A stretch of 64,000 nucleotides of DNA from Ruania albidiflava DSM 18029 (GTDB lineage Bacteria > Actinomycetota > Actinomycetes > Actinomycetales > Beutenbergiaceae), in contig NZ_ATWL01000009.1 in assembly GCF_000421225.1 (NCBI RefSeq), positions 104,363 through 168,362 of the forward strand. The letters run 5' to 3'. The position numbers were made by a program, and so were the translations under genes. The first letter of the stretch is position 1. Every line of letters begins with the position of its first letter. Positions 54,138 through 62,810 of the stretch are shown here, in pieces. The notes beneath the pieces were generated by a model. That model did not search any database, was not told the origin of the DNA, and was given only the letters and a program-made list of their open reading frames with translations.

Positions 54138-55691
54138 GTGACCGAGACCGCCCAGAGCACCCGACCGACCGCCCCGAACCAGTCTGACGCCGACCACGCC
54201 GACGGTGTGGACGTCCCCGAGCAGGTTCGGGTGCGCCGGGCCAAGCGGGAGCGGATGCTGGCCGCCGGCACCGAGCCCTATCCCGTGGCGGTGCCGGTCA
54301 CGCACACCATCGGCGAGGTGCGCAGCAGCTACGCCGACGCCCTCGAACCCGGCGAGGAGACCCAGGACGAGGTCGGCGTGGCCGGCCGCGTGGTGCACCT
54401 GCGGAACACGGGCAAGCTGTGCTTCGCCACCGTCCAGGACGGCGCCGGCCAGACCCTGCAGTACATGCTCTCCCAGCGCGAGGTGGGCCAGGAGGAGCTG
54501 GACCGGTTCAAGGCCGACGTGGACCTGGGGGACCACCTGTTCGTGCACGGCCGGGTGATCGCCTCCCGACGCGGGGAGCTGTCCGTCTTCGCCGACTCCT
54601 GGCAGCTGGCCGCCAAGTCGCTGCGGCCGCTGCCGGCGCTGCACAAGGAGTCCTCGGAGGAGAACCGGGTGCGGCGCCGGCACGTGGACCTGATCACCCG
54701 CCAGCGCGCCCGGGACGTGGTACGGCTGCGGGCAGCGGTGGTGCGCTCCCTGCGGGAGACCTTCCACTCCCGTGACTTCGTGGAGCTGGAGACCCCGATG
54801 CTGCAGACCATGCACGGGGGTGCGGCCGCACGCCCGTTCAGCACCCATATGAATGCCTTTGACATCGAGCTGTACCTACGGATCGCGCCCGAGCTGTTCC
54901 TCAAGCGGGCTGTGGTCGGCGGAATCGAGCGCGTCTTCGAGATCAACCGGAACTTCCGCAACGAAGGTGCCGATTCTACTCATTCGCCGGAATTCGCGAT
55001 GCTCGAAGCGTATGAGGCTTACGGCGACTACAACACGATGGCTACCCTGACCCGGGACCTTGTGGTCACCGCCGCCCAGGATGCGCTCGGCACCACTGTC
55101 ATCACCCTGGGCGACGGGAGTTCTTATGACCTCGGCGGAGAATGGGCCGACATCCAGCTCTATCCCTCCCTGTCCGCAGCATGTGGGGAGGAAATCACCC
55201 CGGAGACCGGGCTAGATCGCCTCCTCGCCCTGGCTGATCAGGTGGGCCTGTCGATCGACCCGAAGACCGCCATCAGCGGAAAGGTCGTCGAAGAGCTGTG
55301 GGAGCACTTCGTCGGGGATCACCTGTATGCGCCGACGTTTGTCCGTGATTTCCCGATCGACACCTCCCCGCTGACTCGCGCGCACCGGTCTATCCCGGGC
55401 GTGGCGGAGAAGTGGGACCTGTACGTGCGTGGCTTCGAGCTGGCCACCGCCTACTCCGAGCTGGTGGACCCGGTGGTGCAGCGGGAACGATTCGAGGCGC
55501 AGGCCCGGCTCGCGGCGCGCGGTGACGAGGAAGCCATGCAGGTGGACGAGGAGTTTCTCCAGGCGATGGAATATGGCATGCCCCCCTCGGGTGGAATGGG
55601 AATGGGCATCGACCGGTTGTTGATGGCAATGACTGGGCTCGGAATCCGCGAGACGATCCCGTTCCCGCTCGTGAAACCGTTGGAGCACTGA
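54138..55691 (+). CDS. lysS: Lysyl-tRNA synthetase, class II
   Basis: The 517-residue enzyme has an N-terminal OB-fold anticodon domain ([20 protein letters not shown]) and class II motifs, including ETPMLQ, motif 2 [14 protein letters not shown] and motif 3 GMGIDRLLM. The GTG is 6 bases after -10-like TACGAT (54126-54131), a leaderless arrangement. Codon choice changes sharply inside the gene: of the 20 codons from 54963, ten end in A or T, whereas the 5' half nearly always uses G/C. This suggests recombination with a foreign lysS or local relaxation. Confidence 0.96.
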   Translation: MTETAQSTRPTAPNQSDADHADGVDVPEQVRVRRAKRERMLAAGTEPYPVAVPVTHTIGEVRSSYADALEPGEETQDEVGVAGRVVHLRNTGKLCFATVQDGAGQTLQYMLSQREVGQEELDRFKADVDLGDHLFVHGRVIASRRGELSVFADSWQLAAKSLRPLPALHKESSEENRVRRRHVDLITRQRARDVVRLRAAVVRSLRETFHSRDFVELETPMLQTMHGGAAARPFSTHMNAFDIELYLRIAPELFLKRAVVGGIERVFEINRNFRNEGADSTHSPEFAMLEAYEAYGDYNTMATLTRDLVVTAAQDALGTTVITLGDGSSYDLGGEWADIQLYPSLSAACGEEITPETGLDRLLALADQVGLSIDPKTAISGKVVEELWEHFVGDHLYAPTFVRDFPIDTSPLTRAHRSIPGVAEKWDLYVRGFELATAYSELVDPVVQRERFEAQARLAARGDEEAMQVDEEFLQAMEYGMPPSGGMGMGIDRLLMAMTGLGIRETIPFPLVKPLEH

Positions 55692-55864
55692 TGGCCAGCT
55701 TCACCGACATCGTCGTGGCACTCGCGCCACCATTGGGTCTTGCGACGCTCTTCATCATCGCTATTCGGGCGATGATCACCGCAGACCGCAGAGAACGGCG
55801 CGCGCAGGCCCGAGTAGAGGCGCAAGTGCGGGAGAACGCAAAGAGCGCCGAGGATTCGGACTGA
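55691..55864 (+). CDS. Small membrane protein of unknown function (57 residues)
   Basis: A 57-residue reading frame starts on the last base of the lysS stop codon (TGATG), indicating coupling. It encodes one N-terminal membrane helix (IVVALAPPLGLATLFIIAIRAMI), then a highly charged helix (TADRRERRAQARVEAQVREN). Codon use is as A/T-rich as the end of lysS. Its function is unknown. Confidence 0.65.
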   Translation: MASFTDIVVALAPPLGLATLFIIAIRAMITADRRERRAQARVEAQVRENAKSAEDSD

Positions 55865-55876
55865 CGTTGCACAGTT

Positions 55877-55906
55877 TTGACACAGTTCCTACAGCCGTGC
55901 CAATCT
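55877..55906 (+). promoter_or_regulatory. lsr2 promoter
   Basis: A consensus -35 TTGACA at 55877-55882 is followed after 18 bases by a -10-like CAATCT at 55901-55906, 52 bases before the lsr2 start. The stretch is A/T-rich for this genome. Confidence 0.55.
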
Positions 55907-55958
55907 TGCTTCTCGGCGTGGTATTCGCCACGACAAGTCAGCGACGAAGGAATGTGCA

Positions 55959-56285
55959 ATGGCCCAGAAGGTTCGCGTCCTGCTCATCGACGATGTCGAT
56001 GGTTCGGACGCCGAAGAGACGGTGACGTTTGCGCTGGATGGCGTCACCTACGAGATCGATCTGAATGCCAAGAATGCGGGTAAGCTACGGGACGCATTTG
56101 CGCCGTGGGTCGGCGCGGCACGGCGCAGTGGTGGTCGAAAGATCGCCGGCCGCCGGGGTTCTGCACGCAGCGGACCCTCGGAGTCGCAGAAGATCCGCGA
56201 GTGGGCCAAGAAGAACGGATACCAGGTGAGCGACCGCGGTCGCGTCTCTGCCGAGATCCGTGAGGCCTACGCGAAGGCCCACTGA
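55959..56285 (+). CDS. lsr2: Lsr2 nucleoid-associated DNA-bridging protein
   Basis: The 108-residue protein is the actinobacterial H-NS analogue that coats and silences A/T-rich foreign DNA. The N-terminal oligomerisation domain (VRVLLIDDVDGSDAEETVTFALDG) and the C-terminal DNA-binding domain (SQKIREWAKKNGYQVSDRGRVSAEI with the RGR minor-groove hook) are intact. AAGGA precedes the ATG. It follows lysS as in mycobacteria. Confidence 0.95.
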   Translation: MAQKVRVLLIDDVDGSDAEETVTFALDGVTYEIDLNAKNAGKLRDAFAPWVGAARRSGGRKIAGRRGSARSGPSESQKIREWAKKNGYQVSDRGRVSAEIREAYAKAH

Positions 56286-56318
56286 AGCCCCAGGGGCACG
56301 CTCAGCTGAGCAGCACCC

Positions 56319-56337
56319 CCGGCTCTTCTCGAGCCGG
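56319..56337 (+). terminator. Terminator after lsr2
   Basis: A 7-bp perfect stem CCGGCTC/GAGCCGG (56319-56325, 56331-56337) with a 5-base loop lies 33 bases after the lsr2 stop. Confidence 0.5.
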
Positions 56338-56375
56338 CTCCCAGGTCATGGCACTCCATCGTAGGGTGGGGTGCC

Positions 56376-57389
56376 ATGACCATGGTGAGGCAGTTCTGGA
56401 TCGGAACCAAGGCCCAGGACTCATCCAGCGGAATCTGGCGGTTCTACAAGGGCGCAGGGAGCCCGTGGAGCGACGTCACGGCTGTGCTGATGGCCGTGGC
56501 GCCGATGCCCACGTTCCTGGCGGTGCATCCGCACGCGGAGCGGCTGTACGCCGTCGGTGAGGGCACCCGGGGTGGGGTGGCCTCCTATGACGTGGGCACC
56601 GACTGCTCCCTGCGTCGCACCGGCACAGTGGGGAGCGGGGGTCATGGTCCGTGCCACCTGCTCGTGCACCCGCAGGGACAGTGGCTGTACGTCGCGAACT
56701 ACGGTGACGGAGTCCTCGGTGCGATCGAGCTGACAGAGGCCGGCGACGTCGGTGAGCACGTGCGCACCTACACCCACAGCGGCTCGGGTCCGGTGGTCGA
56801 TCGACAGGACGGTCCGCACGCGCACTTCTGCGCGCTCAGCCCGGGAGGAGACTGGCTGATCGTCACCGACCTGGGTACCGACCAGCTGCGGGCCTATCCG
56901 CTGGACGAGGGGCTGCCGGAGGACGAACCTGTGCTCACCTCGCTGCCGGCGGGCTCCGGCCCCCGGCACGTGGCGATGCTCGGCAACCACCTCTACGTCG
57001 CCGGAGAGCTCAGCGGCGAGATCGTCACGGTGGACTGGGACGAGGGCACCGGACAGGGGGAGGTGGTGCACACCGAGGCGGCCTCCACTGCCGACGGGCG
57101 GCACCAGCTCTCCCACATCGAACGCGCCGGTGACCGGCTGTTCGTCGGCGTGCGCGGCGCAGACACCCTGGCCACGCTGGCGATCGCCGAGGACGGTGCG
57201 AGCACCCGGTTGCTCGGTGAGGTGCCGACCGCGACCTGGCCGCGGCACCTGACCATGGCCGGTGAGTCCGTGCTGGTCGCAGGGGAGAACGCCGACCAGG
57301 TCGCCGTGCACCCGGTCTCCGACGGGCAGGCGGGGGAGATCACCGACCGGATCGCGGTCCCCGCGCCGATGTGCGTGCTGCCGATGTGA
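56376..57389 (+). CDS. Lactonase-family seven-bladed propeller protein (6-phosphogluconolactonase-like)
   Basis: The 337-residue cytoplasmic protein is of the YbhE/3-carboxymuconate-cyclase lactonase family. Repeats include [59 protein letters not shown] and GSGPRHVAM. Hydrolysis of 6-phosphogluconolactone is the usual assignment. The ATG lies 8 bases after TAGGGT (56362-56367), so the message is probably leaderless. It is not related to the secreted propellers in the LacI regulon beyond the fold. Confidence 0.85.
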   Translation: MTMVRQFWIGTKAQDSSSGIWRFYKGAGSPWSDVTAVLMAVAPMPTFLAVHPHAERLYAVGEGTRGGVASYDVGTDCSLRRTGTVGSGGHGPCHLLVHPQGQWLYVANYGDGVLGAIELTEAGDVGEHVRTYTHSGSGPVVDRQDGPHAHFCALSPGGDWLIVTDLGTDQLRAYPLDEGLPEDEPVLTSLPAGSGPRHVAMLGNHLYVAGELSGEIVTVDWDEGTGQGEVVHTEAASTADGRHQLSHIERAGDRLFVGVRGADTLATLAIAEDGASTRLLGEVPTATWPRHLTMAGESVLVAGENADQVAVHPVSDGQAGEITDRIAVPAPMCVLPM

Positions 57390-57424
57390 CACCGGCGCAC
57401 CGGTTCGACACATGCTCCGCCGGG

Positions 57425-57476
57425 GCGACACCGGGGAGCACGACTCCACGTGCCAGGTATCGCCTGAACCGATTCA
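57425..57476 (+). repeat. 52-bp intergenic palindromic repeat, copy B
   Basis: The arms GCGACACC (57425-57432) and GGTATCGC (57456-57463) are separated by 23 bases, then one base and TGAACCGATTCA (57465-57476). The inner bases include GGAGCACGACTCC, a small nested stem shared with copy C. It lies between the lactonase and gpmA. Confidence 0.8.
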
Positions 57477-57531
57477 GCATGGGCGGCTGGGCGTGCATCG
57501 AGCAGTCCCTGCGATGCGGCACACTGGAACC

Positions 57532-58269
57532 ATGACCTACACGCTGGTACTGCTCCGTCACGGCGAGAGCGAATGGAACGCGAAGAACCTGTTCACCGGC
57601 TGGGTGGACGTACCGCTGTCGGAGAAGGGGGTGGCCGAGGCCGAGCGTGGCGGCCACCTGCTCACCGAGGCCGGTGTGCTGCCGGAGGTGGTGCACACCT
57701 CGCTGCTGCGCCGGGCGATCACCACGGCGAACCTCGCGCTGGACGCCGCCGACCGGCACTGGATCGACGTCAAGCGGTCCTGGCGGCTGAACGAGCGGCA
57801 CTACGGTGCGCTGCAGGGTAAGGACAAGAAGCAGATCCGCGAGGAGTTCGGCGAGGAGCAGTTCATGACCTGGCGGCGCTCCTACGACGTGCCGCCGCCG
57901 GCGATCGAGCCGGGCAGCGAGTTCTCCCAGGACGCCGACCCGCGCTACGCCGGTGAGCCGATCCCGGCGACCGAGTGCCTCAAGGACGTGCTGGCCCGTG
58001 CCCTGCCGTACTGGGAAGGCGAGGTGGTGCCCGACCTGCGCGCCGGCAAGGTGGTGCTCGTGGCCGCGCACGGCAACTCGCTGCGCGCCATCATCAAGCA
58101 CCTGGACGGCATCGACGACGCCACGATCGCCGGGCTGAACGTGCCCACCGGCATCCCGCTGGTCTACGACCTGGACTCCGAGCTCAAGCCCACGCTCCCC
58201 GGTGGGCGCTACCTCGACCCGGAAGCCGCCAAGGACGCGATCGCAGCAGTGGCCAACCAGGGCCGCTGA
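57532..58269 (+). CDS. gpmA: 2,3-bisphosphoglycerate-dependent phosphoglycerate mutase
   Basis: The 245-residue glycolytic enzyme has the phosphohistidine motif [10 protein letters not shown] (His10), then [16 protein letters not shown] and [16 protein letters not shown] with the second His. It interconverts 3- and 2-phosphoglycerate. CACACT ends 6 bases before the ATG, again a leaderless pattern. Its place next to phoU/senX3/regX3 matches the mycobacterial gpm1-senX3-regX3 order. Confidence 0.96.
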   Translation: MTYTLVLLRHGESEWNAKNLFTGWVDVPLSEKGVAEAERGGHLLTEAGVLPEVVHTSLLRRAITTANLALDAADRHWIDVKRSWRLNERHYGALQGKDKKQIREEFGEEQFMTWRRSYDVPPPAIEPGSEFSQDADPRYAGEPIPATECLKDVLARALPYWEGEVVPDLRAGKVVLVAAHGNSLRAIIKHLDGIDDATIAGLNVPTGIPLVYDLDSELKPTLPGGRYLDPEAAKDAIAAVANQGR

Positions 58270-58330
58270 CCCCGCCCGCTGTCGACTGCCGCACCCACCC
58301 CCGCTCGCCCCACCCGCCCCTCCTCCGATG

Positions 58331-58382
58331 TGAATCGACTCAGGCGATACCTGCTGCGCGGAGTCGTGCTCCCGGGTGTCGC
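58331..58382 (-). repeat. 52-bp intergenic palindromic repeat, copy C (inverted)
   Basis: On the minus strand this copy has arms GCGACACC (58375-58382) and GGTATCGC (58344-58351) with 23 bases between them, one spacer base and TGAGTCGATTCA (58331-58342). It faces copy B across gpmA, so the gene is bracketed by inverted copies. Confidence 0.8.
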
Positions 58383-58473
58383 CCGGGCGCAGGAAGTATC
58401 GACCCCGCTGGGCGGGTGGTCGGCGCTGCCGGGGTGCCGGGGCCGGTGTGGTCTCGCCGTCGACGGCGGAGGG

Positions 58474-59130
58474 TCAGTCCGCGGTGTCGGGCTCCAGGTC
58501 TCCGGTCACCAGGTAGGCGATCCGCTGGGCCACGGACACGGCGTGGTCGCCGAAGCGCTCGTAGAAGCGGGCGAGCAGGGTGACGTCCACGGTCTGCGGA
58601 ACGCTGCCGGCCCAGTCCTCGGCCAACGTGGTGGTGAACGTGCGCTGGTGCAGGGCGTCCAGCACGTCGTCATCGGCCTCCACCTGGGCGGCCAGCGCCA
58701 CGTCATGGGTCTCCAGCAGCCGCACCACGTTTCCGGCCACAGTGTCGGCAGCCTCGGCGAGCTCGGCGAACACCGGCGCCGCCTGCTCCGGCAGCACCTG
58801 TGCCGGGTACCGCAACCGGGTCACCTGGGCGATGTGCCGCGCCAGGTCACCCATCCGCTCGATCGAGGCACTGATCCGCAGGCCGGAGACGATCACCCGC
58901 AGGTCGGTGGCGACCGGCTGCTGCCGGGCCAGCAGCGTGATGCAACGCTCGTCCAGGTCGCGCTCGATGGCGTCGATCGCGTCGTCGGCGGCGATCACCT
59001 GTTCCGCCAGGTGCAGGTCTGCAGTGGCGAGCGAGGTGGACGCCTCCCGCACCCCCTTCTGCACCTGCTTCGCCATCTGCAGCAGCCCCTCGCCGACCTG
59101 GCTGAGCTCCTGCTCGAAGATCGCCCGCAT
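58474..59130 (-). CDS. phoU: Phosphate transport/signalling regulator PhoU
   Basis: The 218-residue protein is two repeated three-helix bundles with PhoU motifs (VIAADDAIDAIERDLDERC, RQQPVATDLRVIVSGLRIS, RMGDLARHIAQ; second repeat FYERFGDHAVSVAQRIAYLVTGD). It keeps the phosphate two-component system off when phosphate is plentiful. The ATG at 59130 gives the standard start MRAIFEQEL. It is divergent from senX3/regX3, with a PHO-box-like site between. Confidence 0.93.
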   Translation of the reverse strand: MRAIFEQELSQVGEGLLQMAKQVQKGVREASTSLATADLHLAEQVIAADDAIDAIERDLDERCITLLARQQPVATDLRVIVSGLRISASIERMGDLARHIAQVTRLRYPAQVLPEQAAPVFAELAEAADTVAGNVVRLLETHDVALAAQVEADDDVLDALHQRTFTTTLAEDWAGSVPQTVDVTLLARFYERFGDHAVSVAQRIAYLVTGDLEPDTAD

Positions 59131-59192
59131 TCTCTGATCCGTCCTCTCCTCGGACACCGGGTGGTGCCGCACTGCGACCATCTCACGCCTGT

Positions 59193-59225
59193 GTGAACAA
59201 CGACGGACGCTCAGGTGAACATCGG
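59193..59225. promoter_or_regulatory. PHO-box-like direct repeats between phoU and senX3
   Basis: Two GTGAACA cores at 59193 and 59215 begin 22 bases apart, i.e. two 11-bp units with a degenerate unit between them (complement GTTCACC/GTTCACA). That spacing and core are those of actinobacterial PHO boxes bound by PhoP/RegX3. It lies in the 151-base divergent promoter region. Confidence 0.6.
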
Positions 59226-59281
59226 CTGTCGGTTCCGGACCGGCGCGAGAGCGGGCGAGCCCCGGCGCTAGTGTGACCGGT

Positions 59282-60502
59282 GTGGAGGACATCTGGGTGA
59301 TCGTCGGGGTCGGGCTGCTGGGCCTGTTCGTCGGCGTCAGTGCGGCCTTCGCGTTCCGGTTCTCCGAGGCGGAGCAGCGGCAGGAGGGCGCCACCGACTC
59401 CCCGCCGACAGCGGTCTCGGAGGAGGTGGCGGCGCTGCTGTCGGCACTCCGGTCGACCTCGGTGCTGCTCGGGCCGGACGACGAGGTGCTGCGCGCTAGC
59501 GCGGACGCCTACGGTGCCGGCTTGGTCCGTGCCGGACAGCTCACCCACCCGGCACTGTCCGAGCTTGTCGCCCGGGTCCGCCGCACCGGCACCAGTGCTG
59601 AGGAGCAGATGCTCGTGCCCCGCTCCAGCGTGCCGGGTTCGGACCGGCTCGCCTTCGACCTGCGGGTGACACCGATGAGCGGAGGCCGGGTCCTCGTGCT
59701 CGCCGAGGACCGCACCGCCGAGCGTCGGGTGGAGGAGGTGCGGCGCGACTTCGTCGCGAACGTCTCGCACGAGCTGAAGACCCCGGTAGGGGCGATCGCC
59801 CTGCTCGCGGAGACCGCCGCAGACGCTGCCGAGGATCCCGAGGCGGTACGGCACTTCGCCGCCAGCATGCAGCGGGAGACCTCCCGGCTGTCGGCACTCG
59901 TACAGGAGATCATCGAGCTGTCCCGGCTGCAGGCGCCAGAGAGCGAGGTCGACTTCGTGGACGTTGCCCTGGGCGAGGTCATCGACGAGGCAGTGGACCG
60001 GGTACGGGTGGAAGCGGACGCACGCCAGGTGAGCATCGCCGTCGGCGGGCGCACGGACCTGCACGTGCTCGGTGACCACTCCTTGCTGGTCACCGCACTG
60101 CGCAACCTGCTGGACAACGCGCTGCGGTACTCCCCGGAGGACACCCAGGTGAGCATCGGCGTGCGCACCACCGCCGACATCGCCGAGATCGCGGTCGTGG
60201 ACCAGGGCGTGGGGCTGACCCCGGAGCAGCAGAAGCGTGTGTTCGAGCGCTTCTACCGGGTGGACGCCGCCCGCTCCCGCGCGACCGGCGGCACCGGGCT
60301 GGGCCTGAGCATCGTCAAGCACGTGGCCGCCAACCACGGCGGCGAGGTGCGGCTGTGGTCTGCCCCGGGCCGTGGCTCCACCTTCACCCTGCGCATCCCG
60401 GTGGCCGATGTGGACGCGGCGCCGGTACCGACCGAAGGCGGTCCCGCCCCCACCGGTGCCCAGCACTCGGCACCGACCAACACCGAAAGAGAGGACCAGT
60501 GA
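59282..60502 (+). CDS. senX3: Two-component sensor histidine kinase SenX3
   Basis: The 406-residue kinase has one N-terminal membrane helix (VIVGVGLLGLFVGVSAAFAF), a PAS-like region (about 60-145), the dimerisation/phosphoacceptor box FVANVSHELKTPVG (His163), and the ATPase domain (NLLDNALRYSPED, DQGVGLTPEQ, GGTGLGLSIVKH). It senses phosphate limitation with PhoU. The GTG at 59282 is chosen because TAGTGT ends 7 bases before it; the GTG at 59273 would lie inside that -10 box. It overlaps regX3 by 4 bases. Confidence 0.94.
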   Translation: MEDIWVIVGVGLLGLFVGVSAAFAFRFSEAEQRQEGATDSPPTAVSEEVAALLSALRSTSVLLGPDDEVLRASADAYGAGLVRAGQLTHPALSELVARVRRTGTSAEEQMLVPRSSVPGSDRLAFDLRVTPMSGGRVLVLAEDRTAERRVEEVRRDFVANVSHELKTPVGAIALLAETAADAAEDPEAVRHFAASMQRETSRLSALVQEIIELSRLQAPESEVDFVDVALGEVIDEAVDRVRVEADARQVSIAVGGRTDLHVLGDHSLLVTALRNLLDNALRYSPEDTQVSIGVRTTADIAEIAVVDQGVGLTPEQQKRVFERFYRVDAARSRATGGTGLGLSIVKHVAANHGGEVRLWSAPGRGSTFTLRIPVADVDAAPVPTEGGPAPTGAQHSAPTNTEREDQ

Positions 60503-61185
60503 CCCGCATCCTGCTCGTCGAGGACGAAGAGTCCTACTCCGACCCCCTCACCTACCAGCTCACCCGGGAAGGGTTCGAGGTCCGGGCGGTCGCCGACGGG
60601 GCCCAGGCCCTGGTGGAGTTCGAGCGCGCCGAACCGGACCTGGTGCTGCTGGACCTGATGCTGCCGGGGATGTCCGGGGTGGAGGTGTGCCGCGAGCTGC
60701 GCCGGACCTCCTCGGTACCGGTGATCATGCTCACCGCCAAGGACAGCGAGATCGACAAGGTCGTCGGCCTGGAGATCGGTGCCGACGACTACGTCACCAA
60801 ACCGTACTCGTTCCGGGAGCTGCTCGCCCGGATCCGCGCGGTGCTGCGCCGGCGGGTGGACCCGGTGGACGAGGACCCGACCGTGCTCACCGTCGGGCGG
60901 ATCCGGATGGATGTCGACCGGCACGAGGTGCACGTAGACGGTGCGGACGTGGCGCTGCCGCTGCGGGAGTTCGAGCTGCTCGAGATGTTCTTGCGCAACC
61001 CCGACCGGGTGCTCACCCGCGGACAGCTGATCGACCGGATCTGGGGTTCCGACTATGTCGGGGACACCAAGACCCTGGACGTGCACGTGAAGCGGCTGCG
61101 CGCCAAGATCGAGGAGGATCCGGTCCGACCGACGGTGCTGGTCACCGTGCGCGGACTGGGGTACAAGATGGTCGCCCCGGACTGA
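60499..61185 (+). CDS. regX3: Response regulator RegX3 (OmpR/PhoB family)
   Basis: The 228-residue regulator has a receiver domain with phosphoacceptor Asp52 (LVLLDLMLPGMSG), Lys in DDYVTKPYSFREL, and a winged-helix DNA-binding domain (LPLREFELLEMFLRNPDRVLTRGQL, VHVKRLRAKIEE). It controls phosphate-starvation genes. The GTG start overlaps the senX3 stop as GTGA. Confidence 0.95.
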   Translation: MTRILLVEDEESYSDPLTYQLTREGFEVRAVADGAQALVEFERAEPDLVLLDLMLPGMSGVEVCRELRRTSSVPVIMLTAKDSEIDKVVGLEIGADDYVTKPYSFRELLARIRAVLRRRVDPVDEDPTVLTVGRIRMDVDRHEVHVDGADVALPLREFELLEMFLRNPDRVLTRGQLIDRIWGSDYVGDTKTLDVHVKRLRAKIEEDPVRPTVLVTVRGLGYKMVAPD

Positions 61186-61267
61186 TCGAAGCGTTCTGCG
61201 GTTCGCCCGGCGACCGGCCCTGCTCACCCGACCGTCCCGGGCGGCACGTGCACCAGCCGCGCGCCGG

Positions 61268-61747
61268 CTACTCGCCCGGAGTCGTGGGGACCTTGTCCTC
61301 GTAGTACGGCAGCGTCCCGTCCAGCACCGGCACGTCCAGGGTGACCGACCCGGACTGCGACGTGGAGACCTGCACCGGAACGGTGGCCCCCGGCGCCGCC
61401 GGCACAGTGGAGAGGGCCACCTCGTGGTGCTCCGGCCCGAGCAGCAACGTCCCACCAGCGGGCACCTCGAGCTGCTGACCACCACTGACACCGTCGATCG
61501 CGAGCGTGACGTCGGCAGCACTGGTGCTCTCGTTCACCAGAGCACCGAGCACTGTGCCCTCAGCACCCTCGGCGGAGGTGAGGACGAGCAGGTTCTCCAC
61601 CCTCAGCTGCGTTCCCAGCTCGGCGCGCACCCCATCGCTGGGGGCGTAGGCCTGCATCGTGGTGATCGGGCTGCACGCGCCCACTCCCAGGGCCGTCACA
61701 CCGGTGAGCAACAGAGCGGCCGCGAGACGGCGGGAACTGCGAGCCAC
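61268..61747 (-). CDS. Small lipoprotein of unknown function
   Basis: This 159-residue protein has a basic N-terminus, a hydrophobic stretch and a lipobox with Cys25 (GVGACSP). The rest is a beta-rich domain resembling small extracellular folds (LVLTSAEGAEGTVLGALVNE, LAIDGVSGG). AAAGGAGA precedes the GTG start. It is divergent from carD and convergent with regX3. No function is evident. Confidence 0.75.
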   Translation of the reverse strand: MARSSRRLAAALLLTGVTALGVGACSPITTMQAYAPSDGVRAELGTQLRVENLLVLTSAEGAEGTVLGALVNESTSAADVTLAIDGVSGGQQLEVPAGGTLLLGPEHHEVALSTVPAAPGATVPVQVSTSQSGSVTLDVPVLDGTLPYYEDKVPTTPGE

Positions 61748-61999
61748 GGGGCTCTCCTTTCGGATTCAGACCTGGGCGGGCGGAGTGCTCGCCTGCCGGC
61801 TCCACCTTAGTGCCTGTCGTCAGCCCGACGTGCCGCTGTACGGGACCGCCTTCACCTCACCTGCACATCGTCGACCCGAGCGCGAGCCGACTCGGGCGCG
61901 GTGCCGTATCGGATGAACCGTGCAAATGCAAGGAACCCGGCGGCTGGGGCGGTCGATGGCCGTGGTAAAGTAGAGGCCGCGAAAGGGGAGTGCGAGCAC

Positions 62000-62482
62000 A
62001 TGACCTTCACAGTCGGCGAGACCGTCGTCTACCCGCACCACGGTGCAGCTCTCATCGAGGAGATCTCGAAAAGGATCATTCGAGGGGAGGAGAAGCTCTA
62101 CCTCCGGCTCAAGGTGGCACAGGGTGACCTGACCATCGAGGTCCCCGCCGAGAACGTCGACCTCGTCGGTGTCCGCGACGTCGTGGGCAAAGAAGGTCTC
62201 GAAGAGGTGTTCGAGGTGCTGCGAGCGCCCTATACCGAAGAGCCGACGAACTGGTCCCGCCGCTACAAGGCGAACGTGGAGAAGATCGCCTCCGGTGACG
62301 TCATCAAGGTGGCTGAGGTCGTGCGCGACCTGTCCCGCCGGGACGCCGACCGTGGCCTGTCCGCCGGCGAGAAGCGGATGCTGGCCCGAGCCCGGCAGAT
62401 CTTGGTCTCCGAGCTCGCCCTGGCCGAGAAGACCGAGGAAGAGCAGGCCGAAGCGCGCCTCGACGAGGTCCTCGCGTCCTGA
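62000..62482 (+). CDS. carD: CarD-family RNA polymerase-binding transcription regulator
   Basis: The 160-residue essential actinobacterial factor binds RNA polymerase beta and stabilises open promoters. The N-terminal Tudor-like domain ([20 protein letters not shown]) and the C-terminal helical DNA-binding domain ([24 protein letters not shown], with Trp of TNWSRR) are intact. The ATG at 62000 is preceded by AAGGGGAG. A -10-like TAAAGT is at 61966. It is normally followed by ispD/ispF, here reduced to a remnant. Confidence 0.95.
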   Translation: MTFTVGETVVYPHHGAALIEEISKRIIRGEEKLYLRLKVAQGDLTIEVPAENVDLVGVRDVVGKEGLEEVFEVLRAPYTEEPTNWSRRYKANVEKIASGDVIKVAEVVRDLSRRDADRGLSAGEKRMLARARQILVSELALAEKTEEEQAEARLDEVLAS

Positions 62483-62504
62483 ACCCGCAGACAGTCCTGC
62501 GGTC

Positions 62505-62794
62505 ATGACGGCGGTGGTCGCCGTGCGCACCGCTGGTGGCAGCGCAGCACGTCCAGGTGCCGACCTGCCTGAGAGGGTGCTGCGCAACATCGCGATCCGG
62601 GTGATCGGCAACCGGCCGCGTCTCGGGCCCGCCGGGAGGAGGCGCAGCGGCTGCTCAGCCAGGCGGCCGGCGCCCAGGTCACCATCTCGGCCACCACCAC
62701 CGACATGCTCGGCTGCACCGGTCGCGACGAGGGGCTGGCGGCCATCGCCACGGCGCTGATCGTGCCTCGTGACGATCTGATCGAGCCGATCTAG
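62505..62794 (+). pseudogene. Internally deleted, frameshifted ispDF remnant
   Basis: The first 24 or so codons read like the IspD nucleotide-binding start (MTAVVAVRTAGGS..GADLP). They run straight into the C-terminal part of IspF ([15 protein letters not shown]), and after a frameshift near 62625-62635 the end of IspF is readable ([19 protein letters not shown], then [11 protein letters not shown]) to a stop at 62792. About 290 bases remain of an expected 1.2 kb. Position just after carD is the normal site of ispDF in actinobacteria, and the neighbouring transposase suggests a deletion caused by IS activity. It cannot be functional; an intact copy should exist elsewhere. Confidence 0.8.
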
Positions 62795-62810
62795 GCCCAA
62801 CGCCGTTCGG

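Noticed and set aside
61868..61925. Fourth copy of the 52-bp repeat upstream of carD
   Set aside because: There is partial likeness (GTATCGGATGAACCG), but the arm spacing and the palindrome are not conserved.
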